From assembly GCA_031761405.1 (NCBI GenBank), contig JASEVX010000011.1:15373609-15437608 (forward strand): a DNA stretch of 64,000 nt, written 5' to 3'. Numbering within the stretch: position 1 is the stretch's first letter; every line of letters starts with the position of its first letter. The DNA comes from Serripes groenlandicus (lineage: Eukaryota > Mollusca > Bivalvia > Cardiida > Cardiidae). Under the pieces are notes generated by a model, which was not told where the DNA came from, made no database searches, and saw nothing but the letters and a program-made list of their open reading frames with translations. The position numbers and the translations under genes are program-made. Shown here one piece after another: positions 63,516 to 64,000 of this stretch.

Positions 63516-64000
63516 TTAAATAATAGTTTAAATTTATATAATTTCAATGTTTGTCAATCTTATTCATACGAATCACAGGGTAAAAATCCTGGTTTTGCTT
63601 AAAGGGAGGTAATTTGAAGTATATACACCCAGTATTCAAAAGGATAAATATATCAGCATATTACCGTCTACAGTTTAAATTGTTCTAATGTTTGTGGATT
63701 TAAGTGTTCTTTTTTTCTTATTTCTACATGTACAACGAAGAATTGCGGCTTCTCCTTGATGCTTTGCGTCAAACATTCGTCTGAATTGAAGTAAGTATTT
63801 CATTATGTGGTGGGGGATGTCAATTATATATTGTTCGTTTTGGGAAGCTGTGGCCAGATTCCGCCAACAACTAAGAAGAAATATATTGCTTTGAATTTAC
63901 AGTGTGTACTTTTAAATTATCTGCAGTTGTTCTCTGTAATCAGTTTTGAATATTAAGGGTCAAAACCGTTTACAGGGATTGTGCAGAACCGAGAACCTAT
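63516..64000. other. Intergenic, similar to the gap-flanking promoter-like segment
   Basis: 63545-63640 (TTATTCATACGAATCACAGG, CTTAAAGGGAGGTAATTTGA) matches 53165-53235 and 54565-54640. A GT after TTGAAG at 63791 might be a donor, but no exon can be supported. Confidence 0.4.

Overview
This is a window of AT-rich, repeat-dense invertebrate nuclear DNA. The best guess is a bivalve mollusc: an intronless, divergent nicotinic-type receptor gene sits among tRNA-derived SINEs, several non-LTR retrotransposon families, a Ngaro/DIRS-type tyrosine-recombinase retrotransposon, a BEL/Pao fragment and many MITEs of kinds common in bivalve assemblies. The species cannot be fixed from sequence alone. The only confident host gene is the Cys-loop receptor at 31465-32754 (minus strand). 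A first-exon-like ATG with a splice donor (53435-53458, repeated at 54849-54872) and a RecQ-like helicase exon (56562-56808) are weaker host-gene signals.

Layout. 1-620 is a diverged copy of the receptor's upstream flank (32937-33560), and this duplication recurs at 5690-6868/13144-13300 versus 35640-36951, at 13426-13455 versus 48890-48925, and at 14714-14995 versus 48930-49135. An old direct duplication with about 33 kb spacing therefore underlies the first half of the window, and each copy has since been filled by different transposons. Copy 1 carries a decayed LINE (about 1266-4867, itself holding a MITE and a SINE), a complete but mutated Ngaro-like element (6869-13143) flanked by an 84-bp direct repeat, and a composite 165-bp repeat array (13456-14713). 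Copy 2 carries a TIR DNA transposon (36952-48881) that contains its own decayed transposase and two nested LINEs (37005-42144, with a further TIR element inside it, and 42724-48213, nearly intact).

Between the copies, 15430-20640 and 26860-29265 are a second duplicated pair. In the first, a 36-bp minisatellite has expanded to about 2.1 kb, whereas the second has little more than one unit. 20905-22320 is a truncated LINE.

From 49 kb onward the window is mostly short repeats, a 1-kb GA tract, a 200-base N gap flanked by a near-identical 1.2-kb duplication (probably an assembly artefact), ATT/AAT microsatellites, a deleted BEL/Pao element with LTRs (59563-61853) and a rearranged inverted derivative of it (62985-63515).

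The most interesting signals are: two LINEs whose ORF1 and ORF2 share one reading frame separated only by UAG followed by G, with no AUG before the endonuclease; the 84-bp target-like duplication around the tyrosine-recombinase element; and an 11-12-bp phased palindromic array at the ends of a 1.55-kb TIR element.
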